Below are positions 17,205-25,718 of a DNA stretch of 44,172 nucleotides, one piece after another. Origin of the DNA: Acidobacteriota bacterium. GTDB taxonomy: Bacteria > Acidobacteriota > Terriglobia > Acidiferrales > UBA7541. The DNA is taken from positions 1-44,172 of the forward strand of contig JAKBLM010000034.1 in NCBI GenBank assembly GCA_021832085.1. The letters are read 5' to 3'. The notes below the pieces were generated by a model, which was given only the letters and a program-made list of their open reading frames with translations, was not told where the DNA came from and made no database searches. Positions within the stretch are counted from its first letter, which is position 1; each line of letters opens with the position of its first letter. The position numbers and the translations under genes are program-made.

Positions 17205-17960
17205 ATGGACCCGAATGGGAATGTGCAATTGAACTTTGGCGATGGCGAGAGCCCCACGCGGCTGCTCCACGTCGCCGTAATCCCCGACGGCAACGGCCGC
17301 TGGGCCGCCGCGCGCGGTTTGCCCCGCCCGGTGGGACATCAGGCCGGCGTGGAAGCGGTGCACCGGCTGGTCGAATCGGCGCCGCATTTGGGAATCGGGA
17401 CGCTGAGCCTCTACGTTTTTTCCGCCGACAACTGGGAACGGCCGCGGGCCGAGGTGGTCGGGCTGTTCGGTTTGCTGGTGCGCTTCCTCGAAGATGAAGC
17501 CGAGGAATTCCGCGAGCGAGGCGTCCGGGTGCAGGTGATCGGCCGGCGCGACCGCTTGCCGAAGGAACTCCGCGCCGCCATCAGCGCCACCGAGCGCCTG
17601 ACGGCCGGGGGGCGCCGCTTGCGCTTGCGGCTGGCGATCGATTATTCCTCCCAGGACGCAATCCTGCGGGCCGCATGCCGCATGATTTCGAGCCTGGAAA
17701 TCTCGCGCCGGGAATTCGCCCGGGTGCTCGGCGTTGCCAACTACAACGACGGCCCGGCTCCCGACGTCGATCTGCTGATCCGCACCGGCGGCGAGCAGAG
17801 GCTGAGCGATTTCCTGCTCTGGGAATCGGCCTACGCCGAGCTGGTCTTTTCGCAAAAGCTGTGGCCGGATTTCCAGACTGCCGATCTCGAAGCCGCCCTC
17901 GACGAATTTCACCGGCGCGAGCGCCGCTTTGGCCGCATCCCGGAAGTTGTGGCCGGCTAA
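17205..17960 (+). CDS. uppS: Isoprenyl (undecaprenyl) diphosphate synthase
   Basis: This cis-prenyltransferase of 251 residues adds isopentenyl units to make the C55 lipid carrier used for peptidoglycan and glycans. Marks are HVAVIPDGNGRWA with the catalytic D28, SLYVFSADNWERP, and RTGGEQRLSDFLLWESAYAEL for diphosphate binding. The usual Met/Ile before D28 is Pro here. ATG 17205 is chosen for its GAGGA eight bases upstream; TTG 17190 has no such support. The gene sits behind the winged-helix regulator; whether the operator affects it is unknown. Confidence 0.92.
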   Translation: MDPNGNVQLNFGDGESPTRLLHVAVIPDGNGRWAAARGLPRPVGHQAGVEAVHRLVESAPHLGIGTLSLYVFSADNWERPRAEVVGLFGLLVRFLEDEAEEFRERGVRVQVIGRRDRLPKELRAAISATERLTAGGRRLRLRLAIDYSSQDAILRAACRMISSLEISRREFARVLGVANYNDGPAPDVDLLIRTGGEQRLSDFLLWESAYAELVFSQKLWPDFQTADLEAALDEFHRRERRFGRIPEVVAG

Positions 17961-18015
17961 GAGGCTCTGCACGCCCGCCGGCGCGCCAGATGGCCTTGGC
18001 TGCCGCGGCGGACGG

Positions 18016-18459
18016 TCAGCGGCTCTCTCGCGCCATCGCGAAGGCCTTCCGCAGAACGCGCAGCACGTTTTCCTCGAGCTCGTAGCGGTCGAGTTCCTCT
18101 TCCGCAACCCAAACGGCCTCCAAGGCATCGCCACCGGCCTTCGGCTGCGCGCTTGAAGCGCGGCAAAGATAGTCGAGAATGACGTAGTGGAAACGTACGC
18201 GCCCGTCGGGGTCGCGGTAAACGCGTTCAAATGCCTCGATCAGCCCGGCGACTTCCACTTCGAGTCCGGTTTCTTCGCGCAATTCCCGCCGAACCCCGTC
18301 GGCCAGGGTTTCGCCCACCTCGAGCTTTCCGCCGGGAATCGACCACTCGCCACGGCGCGGCTGGTTCCCCCGCCGGATCAGTACCACCCCGCCTTCGCCA
18401 ATCACTACACCCCCAACGCCCACAAGCGGGCGCTCTGGGTATTCACGAAAATTCGTCAT
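18016..18459 (-). CDS. Nudix hydrolase
   Basis: This 147-residue protein has a complete Nudix box from G44 to L66 (G-x5-E-x7-R-E-L-x-E-E-x-G-L), which binds Mg2+ and cleaves nucleoside diphosphate derivatives. The strand before it, RRGEWSIPGGKLE, resembles MutT/ADP-ribose-type enzymes. Substrate cannot be assigned. It is convergent with uppS and divergent from the LysW-like gene; the 85-base divergent gap contains a TATAAT for the latter. Confidence 0.9.
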   Translation of the reverse strand: MTNFREYPERPLVGVGGVVIGEGGVVLIRRGNQPRRGEWSIPGGKLEVGETLADGVRRELREETGLEVEVAGLIEAFERVYRDPDGRVRFHYVILDYLCRASSAQPKAGGDALEAVWVAEEELDRYELEENVLRVLRKAFAMARESR

Positions 18460-18498
18460 CGGTTTATGCTCAGGAAGAAGCGCTCAATGGCGCCGATA

Positions 18499-18504
18499 TA
18501 TAAT
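18499..18504 (+). promoter_or_regulatory. Consensus -10 box before the LysW-like gene
   Basis: TATAAT lies 40 bases before the GTG start. No convincing -35 hexamer is present at 16-18 bases, so an activator or a different sigma preference may apply. Confidence 0.5.
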
Positions 18505-18544
18505 ACCCACCAGGATCAGAGCTAGCCGACAGGAGGAGAGGACC

Positions 18545-18799
18545 GTGGCTCGTTGTCCCGATTGCGATGCGGAAATCGAACTGGAAGAAGATGAGGTCGA
18601 AGAAGGAGAAATCCTGACCTGCCCGGAATGCGACGTCGAGCTCGAAGTGGTGCAGACTCACCCTGTCCAGCTGAACGTCGTGTCCGATGAGGACGAGGAA
18701 GACGAAGAAGAGGGCCTCTTCGACGAAGACGGCATGGAAGAAGACGAAGAGGAGGAAGACGAAGAAGACGAGGAAGACGAAGAAGAGGAAGACGAATAG
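18545..18799 (+). CDS. LysW-like zinc ribbon with an extremely acidic C-terminal tail
   Basis: This 84-residue protein has CPDC (C4/C7) and CPEC (C26/C29), which form a zinc ribbon. The core AEIELxEDxxEGEIxxCPECxxELEVV matches LysW/ArgW, the amino-group carrier proteins of lysine and arginine biosynthesis. Those end in E-D-W-(G/A)-E, whose terminal Glu is coupled to the substrate. Here the EDWGE end is absent. After QTHPVQLNVV comes a run of about 35 Glu/Asp, still ending in Glu. No LysX/LysZ/LysY partner is nearby, so a carrier role is unproven. Strong AGGAGGAGAGG Shine-Dalgarno; start is GTG 18545. Confidence 0.75.
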   Translation: MARCPDCDAEIELEEDEVEEGEILTCPECDVELEVVQTHPVQLNVVSDEDEEDEEEGLFDEDGMEEDEEEEDEEDEEDEEEEDE

Positions 18800-18807
18800 C
18801 CGCCGGC

Positions 18808-18841
18808 GCTGCACGAGCCCGATTGGGCTCGGCAGCCTTTT
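18808..18841 (+). terminator. Rho-independent terminator after the LysW-like gene
   Basis: GCTGC and CGAGCCC pair with GGGCTCG and GCAGC around a GATT loop, giving 12 pairs with a single bulged A. CCTTTT follows. It makes the LysW-like gene a stand-alone unit. Confidence 0.7.
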
Positions 18842-18894
18842 CCGCCCAATCACCATCCCATCCGAAGGGCGAGGAACATCTACGGTGGTGAATC

Positions 18895-19290
18895 ATGAGA
18901 CCGTCTGAAAAATCCAATGGAACCCGATTTTTTCGCCGGCATCGCGGTTCGCTGGCGGTGTTGGCCCTTCTGGGCGCTTTCGCTACGGCGGCGGCGGCCC
19001 AGCAAGAAGGACAATTACGCACGGTCCGGGGAACCGTCCTCAATGCCTCGAACGCACCTCTGGCGAGCGCAGTCGTCTATCTGAAGAACATGAAAACGCT
19101 CGCTGTCCGCACCTACATCTCTTCCAGTCAGGGGCATTATCGCTTCAGTGGCCTAGACCCGAATGCCGATTACAAAATTCACGCCGAACATCTCGATCTC
19201 ACCTCAGCCACGCACACAATTTCCAGTTTTGACAGCCGGCACGAAATCATCATTGACTTGAAGGTCGATCGCAAAAAGCCCGGAAAATAA
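18895..19290 (+). CDS. Exported carboxypeptidase-regulatory-like domain protein
   Basis: This 131-residue protein has a signal peptide (hydrophobic LAVLALLGAFATAAAAQ). One beta-sandwich of the CarboxypepD_reg type follows: TVRGTVLNASNAPLASAVVYLKN, then YRFSGLDPNADYKI. Such domains are frequent in secreted and TonB-linked proteins of Acidobacteriota and Bacteroidota. Alone it is probably a periplasmic binding or structural module. No strong Shine-Dalgarno is seen before the ATG, but an AATCATGAG context starts the frame cleanly. Confidence 0.8.
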   Translation: MRPSEKSNGTRFFRRHRGSLAVLALLGAFATAAAAQQEGQLRTVRGTVLNASNAPLASAVVYLKNMKTLAVRTYISSSQGHYRFSGLDPNADYKIHAEHLDLTSATHTISSFDSRHEIIIDLKVDRKKPGK

Positions 19291-19508
19291 GGCTGATATC
19301 CGCTGCAGCCACGCCGCCAGAACGCGCTCCGGGCGCACGCAGCAGAAGAGTATTTCGCCGATGCGAGCCTGCACTCGCGTTCCTACCAGCGAGCGAGGGT
19401 CAGATTCCGCGGTCGGACACTTCGGAGGGTGGGGCGTAGGCCGGGGGGCGCCACCCGTCTAGCCGGTACATTCTGTTACCCATGTCTCCGGGCCGGGCAA
19501 AAGCAGGT

Positions 19509-19583
19509 TGGTGCCGGCGGTGGGACTCGAACCCACGACCTAGGGATTATGAGACCCTCGCTCTGCCTCTGAGCTACACCGGC
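19509..19583 (-). tRNA. tRNA with CAT anticodon (Met elongator or Ile2)
   Basis: Read on the minus strand, the gene folds as a full cloverleaf. The acceptor is GCCGGTG paired with CGCCGGC, the D stem GCTC/GAGC, the anticodon loop CTCATAA, and the T arm GTGGG-TTCGAGT-CCCAC. The ACCA end is encoded (CCA at 19509-19511). The CAT anticodon serves elongator Met or, after lysidine modification by TilS, Ile for AUA codons. Sequence alone does not separate them here. tilS lies 2 kb away. Confidence 0.95.
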
Positions 19584-19596
19584 GGGGAACCAACTG

Positions 19597-19625
19597 ATGT
19601 TAAGAGGGGCTCTTGGGAGTGTCAA
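19597..19625 (-). promoter_or_regulatory. Near-consensus promoter of the tRNA gene
   Basis: On the minus strand TTGACA (19625-19620), a 17-base spacer and TAACAT (19602-19597). Transcription would start about 7 bases before the mature tRNA 5' end, so only a short leader needs removal by RNase P. Confidence 0.75.
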
Positions 19626-20027
19626 GGCAACGCGCCGGATGGGGTTGAGCTCGCCAGATCTTGGCGAAGATTTCGCGCCCCAACGACCGAGGGATGCCCA
19701 TTGTTTCAGGGTGTTCGCTTTCATCGCGCTATTCATTACCGCGTATCCGAAGTTCAGTACTATCGGGCAAGGGTCCTGGAGAGCGAGCCGGGCAAGCGTT
19801 CAAGACCAAGCGGCACGGCGTTGACTGTTACGTGCCCCAGTACTATTGACAGAAAAACGGGGGAGGCTTAGGCTCGCAACGGTAGAAATTAGGTAATGGC
19901 TGCTTCGATAGCCGAAAGAGGAGGTATAGTAACCGTTTAGGCACACGCCCATATCGCCGATGATAGAAATCGGTGCGGGTCGCTATATTGCCGTCCGGGG
20001 AAGAATCCATATCGGAGGCAATGAGAA
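19626..20027. other. About 400 bases without a gene; leader of the repeat-peptide unit
   Basis: A frame running antisense through the tRNA is an artefact. A plausible promoter lies at 19846-19874, which would leave a leader of roughly 150 bases before the peptide gene. The leader has a small CCGAT/ATCGG hairpin near 19957-19973. Base composition is less GC-rich than in the flanking housekeeping genes. Confidence 0.4.
19846..19874 (+). promoter_or_regulatory. Candidate promoter for the repeat-peptide operon
   Basis: TTGACA (19846-19851), 17 bases, TAGGCT (19869-19874). The -35 is perfect and the -10 is poor. Confidence 0.4.
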
Positions 20028-20282
20028 ATGCAAAAGTGGCTCGCAGTGGTGGTTTTCACATTGGCGGTGATGGTTGCAGCGATGGGCGTTCGCAATATGA
20101 CGGTGAAAGCTTCCTCCAGCAATACGGAACCGACGTTAGTGGCATGGGGTGGTGCTCCGCTGCCACCGACGCCTTGGAAGGCTCAGGCGAACTGGGGTGG
20201 CGCTCCGCTGCCGCCGACGCCTTGGAAGATCGCTGCGAATTGGGGCGGTGCTCCATTGCCGCCGACGCCTTGGACGAAGTAG
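20028..20282 (+). CDS. Small exported peptide with three WGGAPLPPTPW repeats
   Basis: This 84-residue protein has an N-terminal signal or anchor (residues 4-19, WLAVVVFTLAVMVAAM), a short linker, and three near-identical units WGGAPLPPTPW spaced 16 residues apart. The units are joined by K-A-Q-A-N and K-I-A-A-N and end in WTK. The Lys residues between units could be cleavage points that release identical Trp/Pro-rich peptides. The repeats could equally be a proline-rich binding surface. GGAGG nine bases upstream supports the ATG. No Cys is present, and no maturation enzyme is evident nearby. I do not recognise a characterised family. Two membrane-protein genes follow. Confidence 0.75.
   Translation: MQKWLAVVVFTLAVMVAAMGVRNMTVKASSSNTEPTLVAWGGAPLPPTPWKAQANWGGAPLPPTPWKIAANWGGAPLPPTPWTK
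20145..20282 (+). repeat. Three in-frame 48-bp tandem repeats
   Basis: Unit starts are 20145, 20193 and 20241. The encoded core is identical in all three, while codons differ at third positions (GGT/GGC, CCA/CCG, TTG/CTG). The repeats have therefore been held by selection on protein rather than copied very recently. Confidence 0.85.
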
Positions 20283-20319
20283 CACCAAGGGGGCTTAGGC
20301 GTTTTGGCCAAGCTCTCGT

Positions 20320-20348
20320 CGGTTCGGCAGTAGGGCTACCCCGAATCG
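20320..20348 (+). promoter_or_regulatory. Intercistronic stem-loop before the membrane-protein gene
   Basis: CGGTTCGG (20320-20327) pairs with CCGAATCG (20341-20348) over eight positions with one G-U. A nested GTAG/CTAC makes a longer rod. It ends on the first G of the GAGG that serves the TTG start at 20359. It could lower translation of the membrane protein or stabilise the upstream peptide mRNA. There is no T-run, so it is not a simple terminator. Confidence 0.45.
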
Positions 20349-20358
20349 AGGTTCGAGC

Positions 20359-21063
20359 TTGGGACCTGTGGCAAGTCTGATATGGGTGATAGGCTTCGCG
20401 GCAGAGGTGTATATCCTCGTCCGCGCATTTCTTCGTAGGGACTTCCTGCGTTATCTGAGCATCAACCTCTTCGTTGGCGCACTGTTTCTACGCGATATTT
20501 CCGTCTTTCTGGTTCTGCGGAGGTACGGCTTGGCCTCCGTCCAGTATACGTACGTCTATTACTACACTGACGCTCTCCTCACCGTGCTGATGTACCTAGC
20601 AATTATGCACTTGTACTCGCAGGTTTTCCGCGAGATGCATTTGGGCAAGTACATCCGGGGGGTGACGGCTGCACTTTTGATGGGAACGGCCTTGTTTTCC
20701 TACGCCGTGGTGCAGAGTAACGCCGGTGACCTGACCGGTCGGTTCGTCGTTGAGCTTTCACAGGACCTGTATTTCGTCGGGCTCGTTCTCACCTACCTGC
20801 TCTGGGCGGCTGTTTACAAGCTCCGCGAAACGCGAGCCAGACTCGTGCAGCTTGTGCTTGCACTAGGGATTTACTTCAGTGCTACAGCGGCCTTGTATGC
20901 TTTTCGGAACATGTTCGGCTCCATGCACGAGGTGGCCTTGTACTTGAGCCAGCTTGCCGGCTCGCTTTTGCCCTTGGCGTGGGCCTACACATTCACCAAG
21001 GTCCCGGAGGAAGCCAGGCTGGTACCCGCGCGCCTGGTAGAGGAGTCTGGAACAAACCGATGA
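20359..21063 (+). CDS. Polytopic (about seven-helix) membrane protein of unknown function
   Basis: This 234-residue protein has about seven hydrophobic helices, with the first starting almost at the N-terminus (VASLIWVIGFAAEVYILV) and a short charged C-tail. Tyr-rich YTYVYYYTDALL lies in helix 3, and Arg-rich cytoplasmic loops are visible. No kinase, protease or transporter motif is recognised. TTG 20359 is chosen because GAGG sits seven bases upstream; GTG 20368 is an alternative. It follows the repeat-peptide gene and overlaps the next gene by four bases (ATGA). A receptor, exporter or immunity partner for the peptide is possible but speculative. Confidence 0.75.
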   Translation: MGPVASLIWVIGFAAEVYILVRAFLRRDFLRYLSINLFVGALFLRDISVFLVLRRYGLASVQYTYVYYYTDALLTVLMYLAIMHLYSQVFREMHLGKYIRGVTAALLMGTALFSYAVVQSNAGDLTGRFVVELSQDLYFVGLVLTYLLWAAVYKLRETRARLVQLVLALGIYFSATAALYAFRNMFGSMHEVALYLSQLAGSLLPLAWAYTFTKVPEEARLVPARLVEESGTNR

Positions 21064-21476
21064 TTGCAGCGCTGATTTTCGTGGTTTCGGTGGCGGCGTT
21101 CGTCCAGTTTTTCGTGCTCTACACGAGATCTGTGATCGCCGCTTCGCGCAAACAGGCGCTTTCCGACAATGTCCGAGAGATCACGGGGCTTAGGGGGGAC
21201 ATTGTCGAGGCAGCGCAATTCGGCCGTTTGCTTCAGTTGGTCGAGCTCTGCCCGGGTTCCGGCAACGACACGATGGGGATTCGGGCGGTGCGAGCGTATT
21301 TCAACGGCTTGGGCTTGCTGCTTTCGGTCACCCCACGGGTGTCCACAGGTACCTTTGCGAAGGCAGCGGAGTGGCTCAACCGCGAGCGAAACGCTTGTGC
21401 CTATTTTGCCGCGATTACTCTCGACCAGCGTATGGCATACAGTCGCACCCTCCTCTCTCACGGCGTTGGGGCCTGA
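21060..21476 (+). CDS. Membrane-anchored 138-residue protein of unknown function
   Basis: One N-terminal helix (residues 2-20, IAALIFVVSVAAFVQFFVLY) is followed by a roughly 115-residue soluble helical domain. That domain has REITGLRGDI and ACAYFAAITLDQRMAYSRTLL; its two Cys (C65 and C112) are far apart. ATG 21060 overlaps the upstream stop, giving translational coupling. No family is recognised. Composition and codon choice resemble the two upstream genes and differ from the GC-richer neighbours. Confidence 0.7.
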   Translation: MIAALIFVVSVAAFVQFFVLYTRSVIAASRKQALSDNVREITGLRGDIVEAAQFGRLLQLVELCPGSGNDTMGIRAVRAYFNGLGLLLSVTPRVSTGTFAKAAEWLNRERNACAYFAAITLDQRMAYSRTLLSHGVGA

Positions 21477-21627
21477 GCATTTTCAAGCGCTAGGCAGCCG
21501 GAGGACGGGAGGGCCTGCTTGCGGTTTTGCCTCTTTTCCCTTTGCAGCCGCTTTCCGGTTCCCGTTTTTTCGTGCTTGCCTTTCGCTCCTGCTACCATAG
21601 TTGCCAGGCGTGGTCCCGCCAAGCGAC

Positions 21628-23115
21628 ATGCAGCGGCAACTTTCAAGACGCATTCTCACAACCATTGAACGTCACCGGATGACGCGGCCGGGCGACCGTG
21701 TCGCCGTGGCGGTTTCCGGCGGCGGCGACTCGCTCGGGCTACTGTTTTTGCTCGAGGAACTGAGTGCCGAGCTTGGAGTGACGTTGACCGTGGTGCACTT
21801 CAACCATCGGCTGCGCGGCGAAGCCGCCGACGCGGATGAGTGGTTTGTGCGTAAGCTCGCCGGCGAACGAGGCCTCGAATGCCTGGTGCGGAGCGAAGAC
21901 GTGGCCACCGAGGCCAAGCGTTCCGGCACCAACCTGGAAGAGGAGGCCCGGAAGCGGCGGTACGCCTATTTCCGCGAGATCGTGCGCGAGGGGAAGGCCA
22001 CACGCGTGGCCACAGGGCACACGGCCGACGACCAGGCGGAGACGGTGCTGGCGCGCCTGGCAAGAGGGTCCGGCCTGCGCGGCCTAGCGGGGATCCATCC
22101 GGTACTCGGGCCGATCATGCGGCCTTTGCTGGACGTGCGCCGGGGCGAGTTGCGGGCTTATCTTGCCGAGCGCGGCCAGCCGTGGCGGGAAGACGAGACG
22201 AACGGGGACACGACACGATTTCGGGCACGCATTCGCAAGCGCGTGCTTCCCTTCCTGGAGGCGGAGTGCAGCGGCAGCGTGGCGGAAAGCCTGGCTCGCC
22301 TGGCCGATTTGGCGCGGAAGGATGAGGCGCTGCTGGACGAAATTGTAGCCGCGCGCTTCAACGAGATGAACGAGCGCCACGGAGCGCGAGTCACCCTGAG
22401 GGCAGCTGACTTGGCCGATCCATGGCCGGGGTGCAGGGGCCGGGAGGCGAGTGAAGCTCTGGCAGGGCGGTTGACTCGCCGGGCTGCGCAGGAGGTGAAA
22501 CAGGATCTGCGCGGGCTGACTTTCGGGCATATCGCCCGTGTGCTGGACCTGGCGCGGCAGGGGAAGAGCGGCGACCGGGTAGAGCTGCCCGGCGGGTTGG
22601 AAGTCGAGCGCGTTCTGGACCGACTGGTTTTTTCCAAGAGGGACGGCCGGCGCCAGGAAAAGGAAAGAATTTCGTATGCTTACACGGTAAACCCGTGGGT
22701 CGAGGGGGAATCCACGGTCCAAATTGCCGAAACGGGCAAGCGCGTGCGGCTGAAATTGATTGACTGGCCAGCGGCCGGGAGGGAAACTTACAGCGAGGCG
22801 TCAGGGGCGCTGGATGCTGATCAGCTGGGAATCCCACTGGTGGTTCGTAACTGGTTACCTGGTGACGCCTACCGACCGCACGGTCGCGGGCACGTGGAAA
22901 AGCTCAAACGCCTGCTCCTTGAACGTCGAATTGCCGGCAAGGACCGGGCTGCATGGCCTGTTCTGACTAGTGCCGGGAAACCGGTCTGGTCGGAAGGGTT
23001 GCCGGTCGCAGCGGCGTTTGCGGCCGGGCCCCGGACGCGGCAGGCACTGCTGATCGGTGAAGAGAAAGCCGAAGGGGACAGGGTGGATGCGTTGGCGGAG
23101 CGGCGGACCCATTAG
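21628..23115 (+). CDS. tilS: tRNA(Ile)-lysidine synthetase
   Basis: This 495-residue N-type ATP pyrophosphatase converts C34 of the CAU-anticodon tRNA(Ile2) to lysidine, allowing AUA decoding. The PP-loop is S30-G-G-G-D-S35. HFNHRLRG, ARKRRYAYF and TGHTADDQAETVLARLARGSGLRGLAGI follow in the usual order. A C-terminal TilS domain contains RNWLPGDAYRPHGRGHVEKLKRLL. ATG 21628 is preferred; TTG 21601 would add nine residues and neither has a clear Shine-Dalgarno. It precedes ftsH, a classic tilS-(hpt)-ftsH neighbourhood, here without hpt. Confidence 0.93.
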   Translation: MQRQLSRRILTTIERHRMTRPGDRVAVAVSGGGDSLGLLFLLEELSAELGVTLTVVHFNHRLRGEAADADEWFVRKLAGERGLECLVRSEDVATEAKRSGTNLEEEARKRRYAYFREIVREGKATRVATGHTADDQAETVLARLARGSGLRGLAGIHPVLGPIMRPLLDVRRGELRAYLAERGQPWREDETNGDTTRFRARIRKRVLPFLEAECSGSVAESLARLADLARKDEALLDEIVAARFNEMNERHGARVTLRAADLADPWPGCRGREASEALAGRLTRRAAQEVKQDLRGLTFGHIARVLDLARQGKSGDRVELPGGLEVERVLDRLVFSKRDGRRQEKERISYAYTVNPWVEGESTVQIAETGKRVRLKLIDWPAAGRETYSEASGALDADQLGIPLVVRNWLPGDAYRPHGRGHVEKLKRLLLERRIAGKDRAAWPVLTSAGKPVWSEGLPVAAAFAAGPRTRQALLIGEEKAEGDRVDALAERRTH

Positions 23116-23139
23116 ACGCATCTAACAAGAAGGTAAGAT
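23112..23139 (+). promoter_or_regulatory. Weak promoter candidate before ftsH
   Basis: TTAGAC (23112-23117), a 16-base spacer and TAAGAT (23134-23139), between the tilS stop and the ftsH start. Read-through from tilS is equally possible. Confidence 0.35.
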
Positions 23140-23196
23140 ACTTCAGGGTAAAGTGTCCGGGCGCGAGGTGGGAGCGAGTCCGGAAAGAGGGTGAAT

Positions 23197-25158
<1,962 letters not shown>

Positions 25159-25193
25159 TCGCCAAGGCACCAGCCTACACTCCCCTTCCCCAG

Positions 25194-25222
25194 AGCCGGC
25201 CGTTCGGCCGGTTCTTTTTTTT
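25194..25222 (+). terminator. Rho-independent terminator of ftsH
   Basis: AGCCGGCC-GTTC-GGCCGGTT forms a six G/C-pair stem extended by G-U and A-T, followed by C and eight T (25215-25222). This is the clearest terminator in the window. Confidence 0.9.
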
Positions 25223-25346
25223 GCGTTGGCAGACGCTCGAATCTCCTGCGGCGCCGGTACGGTTGATCGGCCGAGTGGAGTGCCTGACCGCTGGCCCGTC
25301 CGCTCGGAACCGGGCAAGGGGATGTGCCTGAAGTTCGGGGTTGCCG

Positions 25347-25352
25347 TACAAT
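25347..25352 (+). promoter_or_regulatory. -10 box giving a possible leaderless mRNA
   Basis: TACAAT ends six bases before the ATG at 25359, the same spacing as at 16196/16203 and 28399/28406. No good -35 is visible. Confidence 0.45.
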
Positions 25353-25358
25353 GGGCCC

Positions 25359-25661
25359 ATGGCGAAGAAGGCTTCTTCCCTCGAAGTCACTTGTCCGTGT
25401 TGCCAGGCGAAGCTGACGATCGACCCGCAGCTTGGCGTTGTGCTCTCGCACAGCGAGCCTCCCAGGGCGCCCAAGGTAGACCTGGACGACGTCGAGCATG
25501 TGCTGAGCGAGCAGGCGCGGCTGCGGGAAGAGAAGTTCCGGCAATCGGTGGAAGCCGAGCGAAACAAGGAAGAGATTCTCAGCCGCAAGTTCGCCGAGGC
25601 ACTCGAGAAGAACAAGGACCTACCGGCAGAAAAGCCGCTGCGCGACTTCGACCTCGACTGA
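25359..25661 (+). CDS. Small protein with N-terminal CxxC and coiled coil, unknown function
   Basis: This 100-residue soluble protein has residues 9-19 (LEVTCPCCQAKL) resembling half of a zinc ribbon; no second Cys pair follows. From about residue 42 the sequence is a charged helix (VEHVLSEQARLREEKF and so on), likely a coiled coil. The ATG at 25359 has no Shine-Dalgarno and is preceded at the right distance by a -10 box. It lies between the ftsH terminator and folP, with its stop 57 bases before the preferred folP start. Not a family I can name. Confidence 0.75.
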   Translation: MAKKASSLEVTCPCCQAKLTIDPQLGVVLSHSEPPRAPKVDLDDVEHVLSEQARLREEKFRQSVEAERNKEEILSRKFAEALEKNKDLPAEKPLRDFDLD

Positions 25662-25718
25662 CCTGTCGTGTCTCATCCCTCCCCTGCCGCCTACCCTGCT
25701 TCCGGCGAAGGAATCCGT

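Noticed and set aside
18690..18798. GAA/GAC-rich tract as a non-coding simple repeat
   Set aside because: It is in frame with a zinc-ribbon gene that has a good ribosome site and terminator, and it mixes Asp and Glu codons irregularly.
19482..19871. Plus-strand frame running through the tRNA
   Set aside because: Reads antisense across a complete cloverleaf; no ribosome site.
20145..20282. Possible CRISPR or minisatellite at the 48-bp repeats
   Set aside because: Only three units, contiguous, in frame, with synonymous differences; there are no unique spacers and no cas genes.
21477..21600. T-rich end (near 21565) as a terminator of the peptide operon
   Set aside because: A run of six T is present but I could not find a convincing stem directly before it.
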